DNA of 38,931 nucleotides from Saccoglossus kowalevskii (Eukaryota > Hemichordata > Enteropneusta > Harrimaniidae): positions 231,657 to 270,587 of the forward strand of contig NW_003139320.1 of NCBI RefSeq assembly GCF_000003605.2, read 5' to 3'. Position 1 is the stretch's first letter. Each line of letters opens with the position of its first letter. Positions 1-12,500 of this stretch are shown piece after piece. Made by a program: the position numbers and the translations under genes. Below the pieces are notes generated by a model, which worked only from the letters and a program-made list of their open reading frames with translations, searched no databases and was not told the DNA's origin.

Positions 1-2471
1 ACAGGTGCCAATTTATGGGAACAACTGAATCTCAATGCACAATGAAGAGTTTGCCAAAGCAGATCATGTTTTAAGAATCTGTTGAGTTCAAAAGATAGTT
101 TCATTGCCAACAGTCTAGGAGTCTTTAATCATAAAATCCTAGAAAATTATACTAATTGTTTTTGTTGTTTATACCTCCATGGTGTCAGCTGCGTGTTCGT
201 TTTTGGCCATAAATTATGTAATTTCTTACATTATTTTGAGTCAAATAAAATATTCTATTCTAATCTAATCTATCAAACTGCAGGGGTGGTGGTGGTGTGT
301 CTTTTCTGTGCACATCTGATCACTTCATCTTTGTGTGGAGGAAGTGGTACAATTTTTACATCAAAAAAATTCAACTTCATCTTCTTACAGAACAGTTTTA
401 GGAGACTAACAAACAGACTTTTAGTGAAAACAACATTTTAGGATGATGTGATGTTTTTTAAAGACCCAGAATTTTTTCTCATGTTTTTTTTTTGTAACCT
501 TGTGCGTCACATCTTTTTTTAATTTAATTTCCAGGAAAAATATAAAGCACATTTTTGAAATTAGAATACAATTTTGTACGCTCACATCAATTTTGGAAAA
601 CAAATTGACCAGAAACAATTTTATTGAACTGCCTCTGTGTTTCCTTGTTTCTCTAGTTTTACAGGCAGCTGGGGTATCGATTTTTCTATAATTTATTGGT
701 TAATATTGGACTAAATGATAATTTAGTTTAATGTGTATATCTTTGAACTGTTGGATGTAATATCAAACATTTTATTTAAATGTTTTTATCACAAAAAATA
801 ATAAAACTGAAGAACATTATCTTGAATACAGCGCTCTCTATCACCAAAATATGAGGAAATACATCTTTATAATGACAATGTTTAAAATTCTCCAGTGTTT
901 CTCTGTTGAATAGGAGTTTTTTGTTTCTTTAAGACATGTACATTCTTATACCTAGGCCTGAATAAGTGAAAAGGTTTTGAGTTAATTTGAATTTAATTTA
1001 TTGTTTATTAGCTGGTATTATTTTTAAATTTTCAAAAAATTTCAAAAAATTGTTCATTACTAAAATTTGCCTACACATGCAAACTATTTTACATTGGATG
1101 ACAATATTTCCTGTCAAAATGTTTCCACACATTTGTATGTACTTATCTGTATAATAATGACTAATAAAAGGACATAATTTACCCCTTGAGTTGATAAAAT
1201 TTGCCCCCCCCCCACAAACATTCAGAGCCATTTTATCACATCTCAAATTAGCACATGATCACATGGAGAGTGTACTTGTCTTGAATAGACCTTTCATAAG
1301 CTTTAATGCCCTCAGCAATTCTGATTCAGCTAGATTGAAATCATATACACTTTTCTTTCATTTCACAGGGTTCTTCCACTAAAGGCACTTTTCATTCAAC
1401 ACACCTTGTGTGGAATATGACAGTTATATTTACATATTAGACCACATGAGTATGCATTTTTACACATCTACTATAAAATACCCAGGACAGTATTTTTTTT
1501 TTAAATATATATTTTTATGTATATCACAAATATTTACAAGTCAGGAAATTACAAATTTGTATGTCTTCAAATATACATAAATATCTTTCTGATATCTTTC
1601 TTGTGTAAAATACATCTTCAATAGCAGGAGGCATTATAGTAGAGTTATTATGTGGCTTATAGTATTATTCAGAAACGTATTGAAAGTCTACTGCCACTTC
1701 CTACCACAGCAAAAAATTGTCTGTAATGTATGATATTTGAAACACTTAAGTGATGGTTGGTCGAGGGAGGGAGAGGAAGGGGTAGCATATGCTCGTCAGG
1801 AAGTTGCTAATTTGTTAAAGCGAGGGAGTTGTCACCTACGCATGCGTCAGGTGGCCATAGCGTGTCATTGTTTACAAACAAGCATCTACCCATGAGCCTT
1901 TGCGTTTTTAGCGTGTGTTGTTATCATCGCTTGGGACTCAATTCTTGCACGTGCGCAGGTGACGACTCTCTCGCTTTAAAATATTAACACAGCATATGGC
2001 CAACAATACGATTTGAGGGTTTCAAGAGTGCGTGATATGTTGTTTGAGGTTTGTTCGAAGTTTGTGCACCGTAAGTGGCTCATGATTACCCAAATTTATA
2101 CAAAGTGACTGCACATTTCTCAGCACTATAGGTTGAAAATTCAACTGCAAACACATGGTATTATATTAAATGGATACTGGGTTTATATCTTGTTGATTAG
2201 TCGATGAACAAGACTGACGAGAATAGTTATGACGTATTTGACACAGAAATTCGCAAATGGTCAGCGTAGTAATGTACAGTACTAGATTTTTGGCATGATA
2301 TAAAAAGATATATTCATTATTATTATAAACTAAATTAAAACATTTATTATAAAATTTTTCATTATTAAAACAACTTTTCAGTTGGTGAAAGTATATTTGC
2401 TGTAGGAATGAATGCACTGTGTTGGCATCAAAGGCAACATATTTCATTGTCTAGAATTAGTTTTAAAATCA
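1..2471. other. downstream flank, no gene recognised
   Basis: This AT-rich stretch contains open frames up to about 119 codons (for example 82-441, plus strand). They lack a recognisable protein pattern and consist mostly of Phe/Leu/Asn/Lys, as expected by chance in AT-rich DNA. A poly-C tract lies at 1204-1213 and a poly-T tract near 1491-1502. A 165-bp inverted-repeat element at 1815-1979 is listed separately. The opposite-strand 3'UTR of a neighbouring gene cannot be excluded. Confidence 0.5.
1815..1979. mobile_element. MITE with TTAA ends (165 bp)
   Basis: The left end TTAAAGCGAGGGAGTTGTCA and the reverse complement of the right end TTAAAGCGAGAGAGTCGTCA agree over about 30 bases with few differences, continuing into CACCT(A/G)CGC. 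TTAA stands at both outer borders, compatible with a TTAA target duplication as made by piggyBac-type transposases. The interior is GC-richer than its surroundings and holds a small palindrome (TTGTTTACAAACAA). There is no coding capacity. Confidence 0.6.
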
Positions 2472-2477
2472 TTTATT
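2343..2477 (-). promoter_or_regulatory. candidate polyadenylation signals for the TTC41-like gene
   Basis: Minus-strand AATAAA hexamers lie at 2477-2472, four bases after the stop codon, and at 2348-2343. The first would give an extremely short 3'UTR, so the second or a later one is more plausible. AATAAA is frequent by chance in DNA this AT-rich, so this is only a candidate. Confidence 0.3.
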
Positions 2478-2480
2478 AAA

Positions 2481-3520
2481 TTATTGATTGATTTCAACAT
2501 CTTCTTTGAATGTTATTTTGGATATAGAAGCAGTCAGTTTGTCGTTATTAATGACACTGTTCCCGTTCATTTCAATCCTTGGCTCATTACTCTCTTCTTG
2601 AGTTGTTTTCCTCGATGACATTCCTGTTAGCTTCTTAACATCGGCGGTGATTATTTCTTCTCTATTTTTTTTCTTGGATGATTGCTGATAGTTATTATTT
2701 GGTCTCATTTGATGTCTTTTTGGTGGATAGTACTGACCTGGTCTGGAATATCGTCCGGGTACATGGTACCAGGAAGAGGTATGAACTAAGCCGGTGAGTG
2801 GTCGTGGACATGGTGGTTCTCCAAGTAGACTCTGTATCTGTATATGAGGACCATGGATAACATTCTTTGCATTACTGGAATCTATCGTAAACTTGCCAGG
2901 TATAGTACACTTGACACGATGTACTGAGTCAGCATCCATAGCACTAACAGGTCTATTTGAGTACCCACTATGAACGGTGGATCCACTCCCACTCCGCTGA
3001 CTCCGCTGTTTATATCTCACTTCTTGCCATTGATTGTAGTTCGAGGATCTACCTTGACTGACTGGCCTGGAGTCATAGCCTGATTGTTTTGATTCACTTC
3101 TACTAGGGTAATTGCCACCATCATCGAGTCTGAAGCTGTTACTACTTGTGACTTGCGACCTGTGAGATCTTCTCCCAACTGAGCTGCTACTGCTGCTGCC
3201 TCTATTGATTTCCCCTCGCGATAATGGTCTTTGTGAAAATCTTGGTGATGGCCTTTTATCTAATTTGATCAAATCTTGATCATGCCAACTCATGCTACTA
3301 TATGGCTGTTCTGGAGTTCTTTTATCAGGTTGTTTCACTGGCGCATAGTCATATTCACCATGAGCGAGCTGGCTTTCAACCTGCTTCAAGCACATTCTGA
3401 CAGCTTTTGTGAGTTTATGATTAGGTCCCAGTATTGTGGATCTGACATCCAGTGATCTTTTTAGTAATTGAATGGCTTCTTTCTTACATTGGCGACTTCC
3501 ATCGTCCTTTAGCATTCGGC
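2481..3520 (-). CDS. TTC41: TTC41-like exon 19: last TPR and Ser/Arg-rich tail
   Basis: Terminal exon of 1040 nt (acceptor atttctag) ending at TAA 2483-2481. The first 50 residues complete a TPR (KKEAIQLLKRSLDVRSTILG then PNHKL). About 290 residues of low-complexity tail follow, with runs of serine (GSSSSSSVGRRSHRS), SRP/RPVS motifs that could be phosphorylated, and aromatic Gly/Tyr/Arg segments. A more ordered-looking block (KCTIPGKFTIDSS, VIHGPHIQIQSLLGEPP, SSWYHVPGRY, PPKRHQMRP) near the end may be a conserved short motif region. The tail ends in a Lys/Glu-rich stretch. Confidence 0.88.
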
Positions 3521-6500
3521 CTAGAAATTGAAATGCATACGGAAATATTAATATAATAATTCTAGCAGACTAAGATTATGCCATATTTTAGTTAAAGTTT
3601 GGGTTGCAATAAAAAATAATGATTTTACTACTCATACATATATTGCTGTTGAATATAGAAATGAGGGATGATTTTTGAATAATACGTACTAATATAATAT
3701 TTCAAATCTTTCGTGGTAGGGAACGTTCACTGTGGAATAATTTTATCTACTTTTGCACATTTTGTCTATGTAAGTCGCACATAAAAGATGGTCATCATGT
3801 CACGCCATGTTTGATATAGATGCTTTGTGTTGTAAACAAGGTAAGTAAAACACATATTGTTTGTTTATATGAAATTTGAATGCTCAATGCATTACAACCA
3901 CTGCTCTACTTTGAACAAGCAGCCTCTCGGCTGAGATAGCTCTGCTGTTAGCAAATCACATTTCAATTAAGAACTGAAAATATCATTGGAAAATGAACAA
4001 ATCTAGGAAAGGTCTCCCTGAGGTCCCTATATGTATAGTATCAAAGCAATCGGACTTACAGTTTTTAACAAGAAGTCGAAAATATCACTTTTTTAATACC
4101 CAAATTTACAAAATTTCACCAAAATTAGAGAATTAAAGATATCATCACAAAATGAACAAATCTGAGAGAGGTCCACATGTAGTATCTATATATATAATAT
4201 CAAAGCAATTGGACTATTGTTTTTTAACAAGAAGTCAAAAATATAACTTTTTTACCAAAAATGACCAAAATATTCACCAAAATTAGAGAATTAAAGATAT
4301 CATTACAAAATGAACAAATCTGAGAGAGGTCCACATGTAGTACCTATATATGTAATATCAAAGCAATTGCACTTGCGGTTTTTAACAAGAAGCCGAAAAT
4401 ATCACTTTTTACCAAAAATGACAAAAATATTCACCAAAATTAGAGAATTGAAGATATCAACATGAAATGAACAAACCTAAGAGAGGTCTACCCAAGGTAC
4501 ATATACACCAAATATCAAAGCATTCAGGCTTGTAGTTTTCAAGAAGAAGTCGAAAAAGTAAAACATTGACACGGACGACGCCGGACGACGCCGGACAATC
4601 ACTCATATGATAAGCTCCGCTCGACAAAGTCGACAGCGGAGCTAAAAAAAGTAATCTGATCAGCAGTACTACAATATACATACAATAAATACATACACAC
4701 TAAATATAGTATACTATATATATATACATATACCCCGGTATATTAGATCATTATTAGATATACAAGATAATTTTAGTCAGTGATATTAGCCTTTGGCTGG
4801 AGGTATTTCAAACTGACTTTAAATAAACGAATTAAATTGAATTCAGATTTCACTTGATATAAAATTGTATTCTCTTACCCAAGTGAAATAGAGTTGTAGC
4901 AAATAATAGATGGTTTGGTCCAAGGCTGGTTTCTCTGATCTGTAAAGCTCTCCTAAACATTGGCTCAGCTTCAGCTCGATCAAAGCTGAAATAAAAAGAA
5001 GTCAAATAGGCGATGGTAAGTAATGCTTCCTCCTAATTTCTTATCAGCATTGTGCAGGAGATTTTCTGTCAAAAAGTTAGTTTGCTCATCAACTGGTTTT
5101 TATAGTGTTACAAGGCTGGACAATCGGAGGTATATATAAAAAGGTCCTGTGAGACAATTTGTTATGTTTAGTGCAGTCTTCCAGGTATCGTATTTTCTCT
5201 ATTAGAAGCACATCTACAATAGAATCAAGAATTGCATTAAGGTAGCGAGAAGGGAAATTTTCACTTTTTTCTTGATTTTTCAAATATTGATAAAACGGTT
5301 ACTTTAGACCTTGATACATCACCCCAGGTTTACAAAAGATCGAAATTGCGAAATAACGTTGCTCAAATTAGTGTTTTAAAACACTAGCAGAAAAGACTAC
5401 AACTGCCGTTTCGTGGATATTTGCATAGTGTTTATCTTTGGAAGGAATTAAATGATAACATCTTATCTGTATACTCTGTTGTTGACGATTCTGATATAAC
5501 GGGTGATAAGCTTCCAGTTGCAAATATACTGGATCATTAAAATGTACTTTTGTTTGACTAAGGACACACCTCAGTTACCTTACGTAAGTGTATGTACTTC
5601 TAATAATAGAACAAATACATTACCCCCTTCCTGAATTTGTGGGACTGCTCTGTCAATTTCGTTCCCAGCATGAAACTCATGATTCAGTTTATGGCTTGAC
5701 TTAAGGTAGAAGCCTAGTCATAATTTTTGACAAAATTGGTCATAAATCGCATGACAATGTTCATTAGTTTATTATGTACAATCATGAAGCTAATGTCTCA
5801 TGGTACAATGAAATAGCATTATTTTGTGTGTTACAGTTATGCTTTTTGAGAAACGCGTCCGAATATTTCTTGAAAATTGCTATTTTTACAACAATTCCAT
5901 AGAACACAATGTTGAAGAAAAACTGCATTTTTTGACACTTTTTAAAAGCCGAATTTTTTAAATAATACAGAACAACAAAAAGTACTCCATCATTAACAAT
6001 ATATGATTTTGTCAGCCTATGTCACCAGGCTAGATTTTGAGATATTGCATAATATCTCTGCCATAGAAACCTGTGGTAAAAGTGTTATAATAGTGTCAAA
6101 ATGACGATTTTCCACTAAAATAAAACCATCAATTTCTCGAAAAAAAGGCTGGTGACACCCAACTTTTTTTAGGTCAATATCCTTATATTGCTTGGAGTAC
6201 AGTTTATTGCAAAATGAATAAATTCTGGGTTTTTTAAATTATGAGTAGGCTTCTACCTTAAAATGTAAAAAACTCTCAAATACAACCACATCATATTACG
6301 TCTGTTACTAAAAAAGGTTAGTAACTGTGATAGTACAGATTAATGAAATCAAAATTTTACTCCACACAATCAATAAGTTACATTAAATAAATGATATCAT
6401 TTACAGCACAGATTCATTAGATGACACAAAGTTAAGGAATAAACAACCTGTTTCTTTGTTTTGTTTTCTGGGTGCCATGTGATGCAACACTGGTCTAGCA

Positions 6501-9500
6501 CTGACACTCCAAACTGATGACACAATTGAGAATGTAATATTGACTCACTGTATGTGATTCCAGCGATCTGATAGTAATGTCGCAAGATTGTCTAATACTT
6601 CAGCAACCAATGGATGAGATGTACCATACCAACGCTCTCTTAGACTAAGTGCTTGGCGAAGGTTGGGCTCCGCTTTTTCATGTCTGTGTTTACGCAACCT
6701 GTAGATAATTAGTAGTTTGTATTAGTATTGAAATTAATTGTACGGATTAGAAAAAACACACACAAACAGGGGGGTTAGAATTTGTAGACATGAGGGCAGA
6801 AGAATTGACTTTCAACTTACTGTAAAATCTGTATTAGAAGATGTGCTTCTACTCAAATAGTACAATGCAACAGAGGGAAATGTCTTCTGATAGAGCATCT
6901 AATTTTTGGTTCTCAATTGGTCGAAAACAATGGATGTGGCTTCTATTATTAGAGGCACAACTTCTATTACAGATTTTATGGTATTTTTGTAAGTGGTATT
7001 GTAAGGATGACTGAAGAACTGATAGCCACTTTAAGTAATACGATAGCCACTTACCAATAAACACCTAAATTATAATAGACTGTAGCCCTCCCAGCTGTAC
7101 TTTTGGCAGAGTTCATGCACTCTTTGGCTTCCTGTAAATATGCTTGAGCTTCTGACCAGTTACCACTGTAAATCTTGATATTACCAAGTCTATTCAATAA
7201 ACGACCTGAAACAGGACAATACCAAAGTACTGGATTGATCCAACATTGAACTTTTATGTAAGAATATATAATCGGTTAAATTTGCTGATGGAATAGATGA
7301 GTTTCAGGTACCATTGATGAATTGACGTTGATTCACTTCCGGTCAGCAGAATTACGCAGTATTATACTGATATTTAACTAAAACTTCAGTTTTGTTCTGA
7401 ACTTGTAAATTTTGTTGGCAGTAGTCATTAAAGTGTTCTAAATTCATGCACACAAAACAAAAAAAATTTAATTTATATTAATTTAGTATTCATGTGTACT
7501 TTTGTAAGATATTTCTAGGGAAAAAAATACATTCATGACTATTGAAAATCTGAGAAAGATGTCAAAAATTTATTTTGGCGCTCAGTAAAATATTCATTCC
7601 TGCAGACATTTATATTTCTAACATGAAAAATATCACAAAATATTTCACTTCAAAAAATTAAAATTAAAATTTAATTTTTTTTAAAAGCAAAAACAGATAA
7701 GGATATTCAGAAAACAAATCACAAAGCGAAATAAGTGGATAGTGACCATACCTTTACTTTCCATATGTGTATTGTACTCAGTGACGCAATCCTCTTCTGG
7801 TATGTCTAACAGAGTATTGAGTGATTTCTTGTAAAAGTTCTCAGCTTCATCATTTTTCAGTTGATAAAAGTGCCATTCTGCTAAACTTTCTTCAATCTTA
7901 AAGCGTATCAATAACTCGTCACTTGACAATGGTGTTTTCTGCAAATAACAGTATTGAGGTGAATTCAAACAAAATACAGACTAACAATTTGATTTCTGTT
8001 TTCTATTGCATGTTAGCATGCATCTACCGTGTAAATGAGTTTGGGTGACGAATTAACTACCAGGAACATCAGAAATAAATCTCTAGTATCTGATAATGCC
8101 AATATACTCTACAAAACATCTTCTTTTATTAAACTGATACTATTATGATTAGTTGCCTTCATATATAGTTCATAAAATACATTTACAGAACCATAGTGAT
8201 TGAAAAAAACCCTCCAAAATCAAAAAACTATCAGCAAATTGTTCAATTTTGACCACAAGCAGTCTTTATGATTTGATGACCTGAGGGTGCCAGGGGAGGG
8301 TGGAGGTGGGGGGGGGGTCATGTTTGTGAGTGTAACCACACCTATATAGGTAAGTGGAAAAACATCAAGGGAAAGAGAAACCATGTGGCATGGTCTTGAG
8401 TACATGCACAAGCTTTTTTTATTACTTACTTCTTTGATGTAGGTATATGCCATGAATAATAGTTCTCTAGCTCTGTCAAAGTGACCCAGTTCAGATAAGA
8501 ACTGTCCAGCATATCTAGATAATGACGCTAACTCACGCTTGCTAATGGGAGGTTGTTCTGCAACTGCAAATACATGAATGTAGTGAGTAAGGCCAATTAA
8601 CATGGTATTTTCCAATTAGCATAATGAACACGACTTTACAGATCAAAAATATTACATTGTCATGGCAATTGAAAATCAGTTAGCATGCACATCTAGCTCA
8701 GTATGACTTGCATTTGTGTTTAATTCCAATGTGTCTAGGAAATAAAATGGCCACAGACATTTTGAAATTGTAAAAAACAAGACAAGGATTAGAAACAAAC
8801 CAATATGTGCTACCGATAACAAATTTAAAAGAAATCGGTCCAAACTTTCTGGCAAAAGAATGATTACAAGATGAAATGTTGTATTTATTTGAAGAGGGTC
8901 AAAAACGGTTGCCAGTCAATCAAATTAATTTGATATGAATATGTATATTGTATTGTCTTTGCACCAACTGCATACTAGCATTGAATGAAATTGAAAACAT
9001 AAGTTTAAACGAGACTAATAATAATTAGCACAATAGACAACAATGTAATCAAATCGAAACATTGTTGGCTAAATCCACCTTATTAAATTAAGGTAACACA
9101 GTAGAAAGATATTACAAGTATCAAATAATGTATGTTGCTTGTTTACCTTCATCTTCTGCAGTCAAATATTCTTCTGCAGAGCTCCATTTAGACAATCCTG
9201 CATTGATTTCACTATTCACATTCTCTGTTAGAAAATAAATCAGCATCAGTCAAGAATGAAGTCAATTTCCTGGTGATCAGTAATTAATTACACTTTACCA
9301 ACAAGTATTTACAACAATACCACAAGAAAGAAGCTGTTTCTAGTGAGACACCTATTCAAGGCATCTTCCCTAGGTCCCTAAATAACAAAAGAACTAGTCA
9401 AAACTGAACACTAACAAGTCTGAGAAAGGTATTTACTCAGTTCATAGAGTTTGTTCCAGGAAATCAAGGTGATACAGATCCTGAGAAAGACAGGTTTCCT

Positions 9501-12500
9501 TATTATGCAGTATATAGTTTAGTTTTATCGCATTACATAAATTAAACATAAATCTTTATCGCACAAAATACACAAATACATTAAATTCCAGTTTGTCTTA
9601 ATGGTCTACCATATTGTAGTATGTACAGAAAGAATACAAGTTGTACTATTTAGAAGGCAGCTAGTAATATACTAAATTGCAGTGTATGGTTAATGAATTA
9701 CCTTGGGCATCATAGAAATCTTCTTCTCTAGAACTATCTGATTCATGATCTACAGAGTTGATACACCACTGGGATATATCAGATTCTGTAAAAAATACAC
9801 AACAGGGTATTATTTATGCACTGTATTCCCTTAAATAAAATTTACTTATATGTGACACATTAATAGCATAAGAATATACAAAACAATTTTCATTACATTG
9901 AACATAATTTGCTTAATAACTTATGTTGTTTTCATGAGAATTCAAGCACGATGGTACCCCCTTGCCAGTTAACAATGTTGCTTTCAGACAAACATTTGGC
10001 ACTTGCTTTTAAAATAGGAACACCACTTCCCATAAATGTCTCAGAGTCTTAAGTGTTGTGAGAGTACTGTTATTTTGAGGTGAAAACCGCTACAGCATTT
10101 TAAAAATGGTTTATAACACACAATATGCCATATTTGTGTTTTCATTATATACCGGTAATAAAAAAAAACATTTGTTCAACACACATGAAACATGCTCCCA
10201 TTTTTATTTTTACTATATCAGTTTTATTCTGAAAATCCCAAAATCTGTTTCCCTCATACATACATTGCATTGAAGTTCAAAGGAATATTACAAATATGCA
10301 AAGTTTTATACCGGTAATCAGGATTGGTAACAACCAGGTGTAAACAATAATTTAACTGTTCTACTGCATGAAAGTGATATCAGATACATTTCATAACACA
10401 GTCAACTTTCTGGTTCATAATCACACATTATTAATGCACTGATTTATCGTATTTTTATGCAACTCAAACGGCGCCACATGCTAACATTGCAAAATTGCTT
10501 GCTAACGTGCATGCATGTTTTCTCGGCTCCACATGTATAACAGTTAGCAATAAATAGAGCCCTCACCTTTTGTAGCACTTGTAGCATCAAAGATATCACC
10601 ATCTGATGCTGAGCTCAGAAACAAATCATCTATTTTATCTATTCTATCCTCATCAAGCACTGGGATGGAGATGTCAGATGGATTGACTAGTAAGTTGTCA
10701 GAACTTGATATTTCTTCAATCACAGACAACTGCTTCTTTAATTCAGGTTTCTGACAATCTGTAGGATAAAAGAGAACTTTTATAAATATTCAGGGAATTG
10801 CATAACATGTTTATGAGTGTTAATCTAATGAGTGGTTTCACCAGCCATTCTCAGCTGTCATGTACATTGTACATATACCAGTATTTACGGTACATCCTCT
10901 CATATTGTTTCATATTGTTTTCATTTTTATAATGTAATTTTTTTTTTACTATAACATTAATAAATGACACAAATCAATACTATGAATTACTTACATGTTT
11001 TGATCAAAAACCTTTCTTTTTATCGCAGATAAAATTCTGTTATTGTAAAGTGTAAATTTTTTTATCACAAAAAAATCAGTCTTTTTTTGTATCATAAAAA
11101 GTCTATAACAAATGGAACTATTTTGTGAAAGGTGGAAGGGGATTAAAACTGACTATGGCTGTGAATAGTCCAGGAGTCTTTGAATGCATGCAATCGTTTG
11201 GAAAAATACATAGTGATGTATGTTACATGTACATCTGCAGTTAAATATCAATCACAGATAAATAATAAATCTCACCAGATTTATGTGAATCTCCTTTCTC
11301 ACTGACATCATCTACGGAGACTGACTGCGAAATAATGAAACAAGACAATTACATGTAATTATAAACTGGTACACTAAAAACCTGAAACTTTTTTCAAATT
11401 ATTTAAATGTGGTTGAAATTTTGGAGTTTTGATATGCCAGACGTCTTTGTAAATAGTGGTGGTAACCATTTTGTCCAAAAAACACAAAAATATCATGAAT
11501 CATATTATAGCAACTACTTTAGTGAATTGCACATTGTATAACAGCAAGGATTGATAAGCTAAAGGTATGCAACTTGGATATCGATGTAAGGTGATAAGTG
11601 ATGAAGATCTCACATTAATTGAACAGATTTCTAACCAATAGCGTAACAGAACACAGAGAACACTTGTATGAAACATACTGTATAAAACCACTTAATTTTC
11701 ACTGCTAGAAATTTTAGGATTTCAGGATTTTGAACAATTTTCTCCTGTAAAATTAATGATTTACAGTAATTTGATTGCCTAAACAGAAATGAGTGAAAAT
11801 ATCACTGGATTCAAAAACACAATTACATGTCAACAAAATGGTCTGAGATGAATATTTAATCAGTTCATCAGTTCATACTTGCTTGGTATTTGCATTTAAT
11901 ACTTCTAGAAATGTAAGTTTGTTTGTTAATGATAATCTTGTATCGTAAAATCTGTATTAGAAGCTGCATCCGAGTCCCTAATAGAAGTCACACCCATTCT
12001 TTTTTAAAAAATTGAGAACCAAAAATTCATATTTTCTCATGTGTGTAGATTCTCTATTAGAAACCGCATCCATTCTGTTGCAGTGTATCATTTTAATAGA
12101 AGCTGCAGCTTCTAATACAGATTTTACAGTAATTCATGTGACTTAAGCACAAGATTTTCATCTCATACCACATCACTCTTATAAATCCTTGACTACATAG
12201 ATGCATGTGAGAGACAGAATGTACAAATAGACTCATCATCACAAGAGGCAGTTGACCACATAACAAATTGCAGATTGATAATGTATATAAATTTTGTACC
12301 TGTGTTTTCTCACTAGATTGGTCATTATCAAATATTATCTCAATATGACTATCAGTTCTGTCTGTGATTGCTTCATTCTGTGAAGCCTTTTCTATCATAT
12401 TTTTGTAAATTGTTGATGGATCAAAGCCAGCGTCTCTTAGCGTTTTCCAATATCGATGAAGATCTAATTTCAATGTATCATCCTCTCCCCCACACATGGC

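Noticed and set aside
82-441. 119-codon plus-strand frame near the left edge
   Set aside because: Cys/Phe/Asn-rich composition expected from AT-rich DNA, no domain pattern and no convincing splice structure.
3993-4480. Regularly spaced 158-bp repeats considered as a CRISPR-like array
   Set aside because: Eukaryotic context, monomers similar along their whole length without unique spacers, and flanks shared with other element copies: a mobile element core.
8300-8320. Poly-G tract considered as a G-quadruplex or recombination signal
   Set aside because: A simple G run with irregular neighbours; nothing beyond a mononucleotide repeat can be supported.
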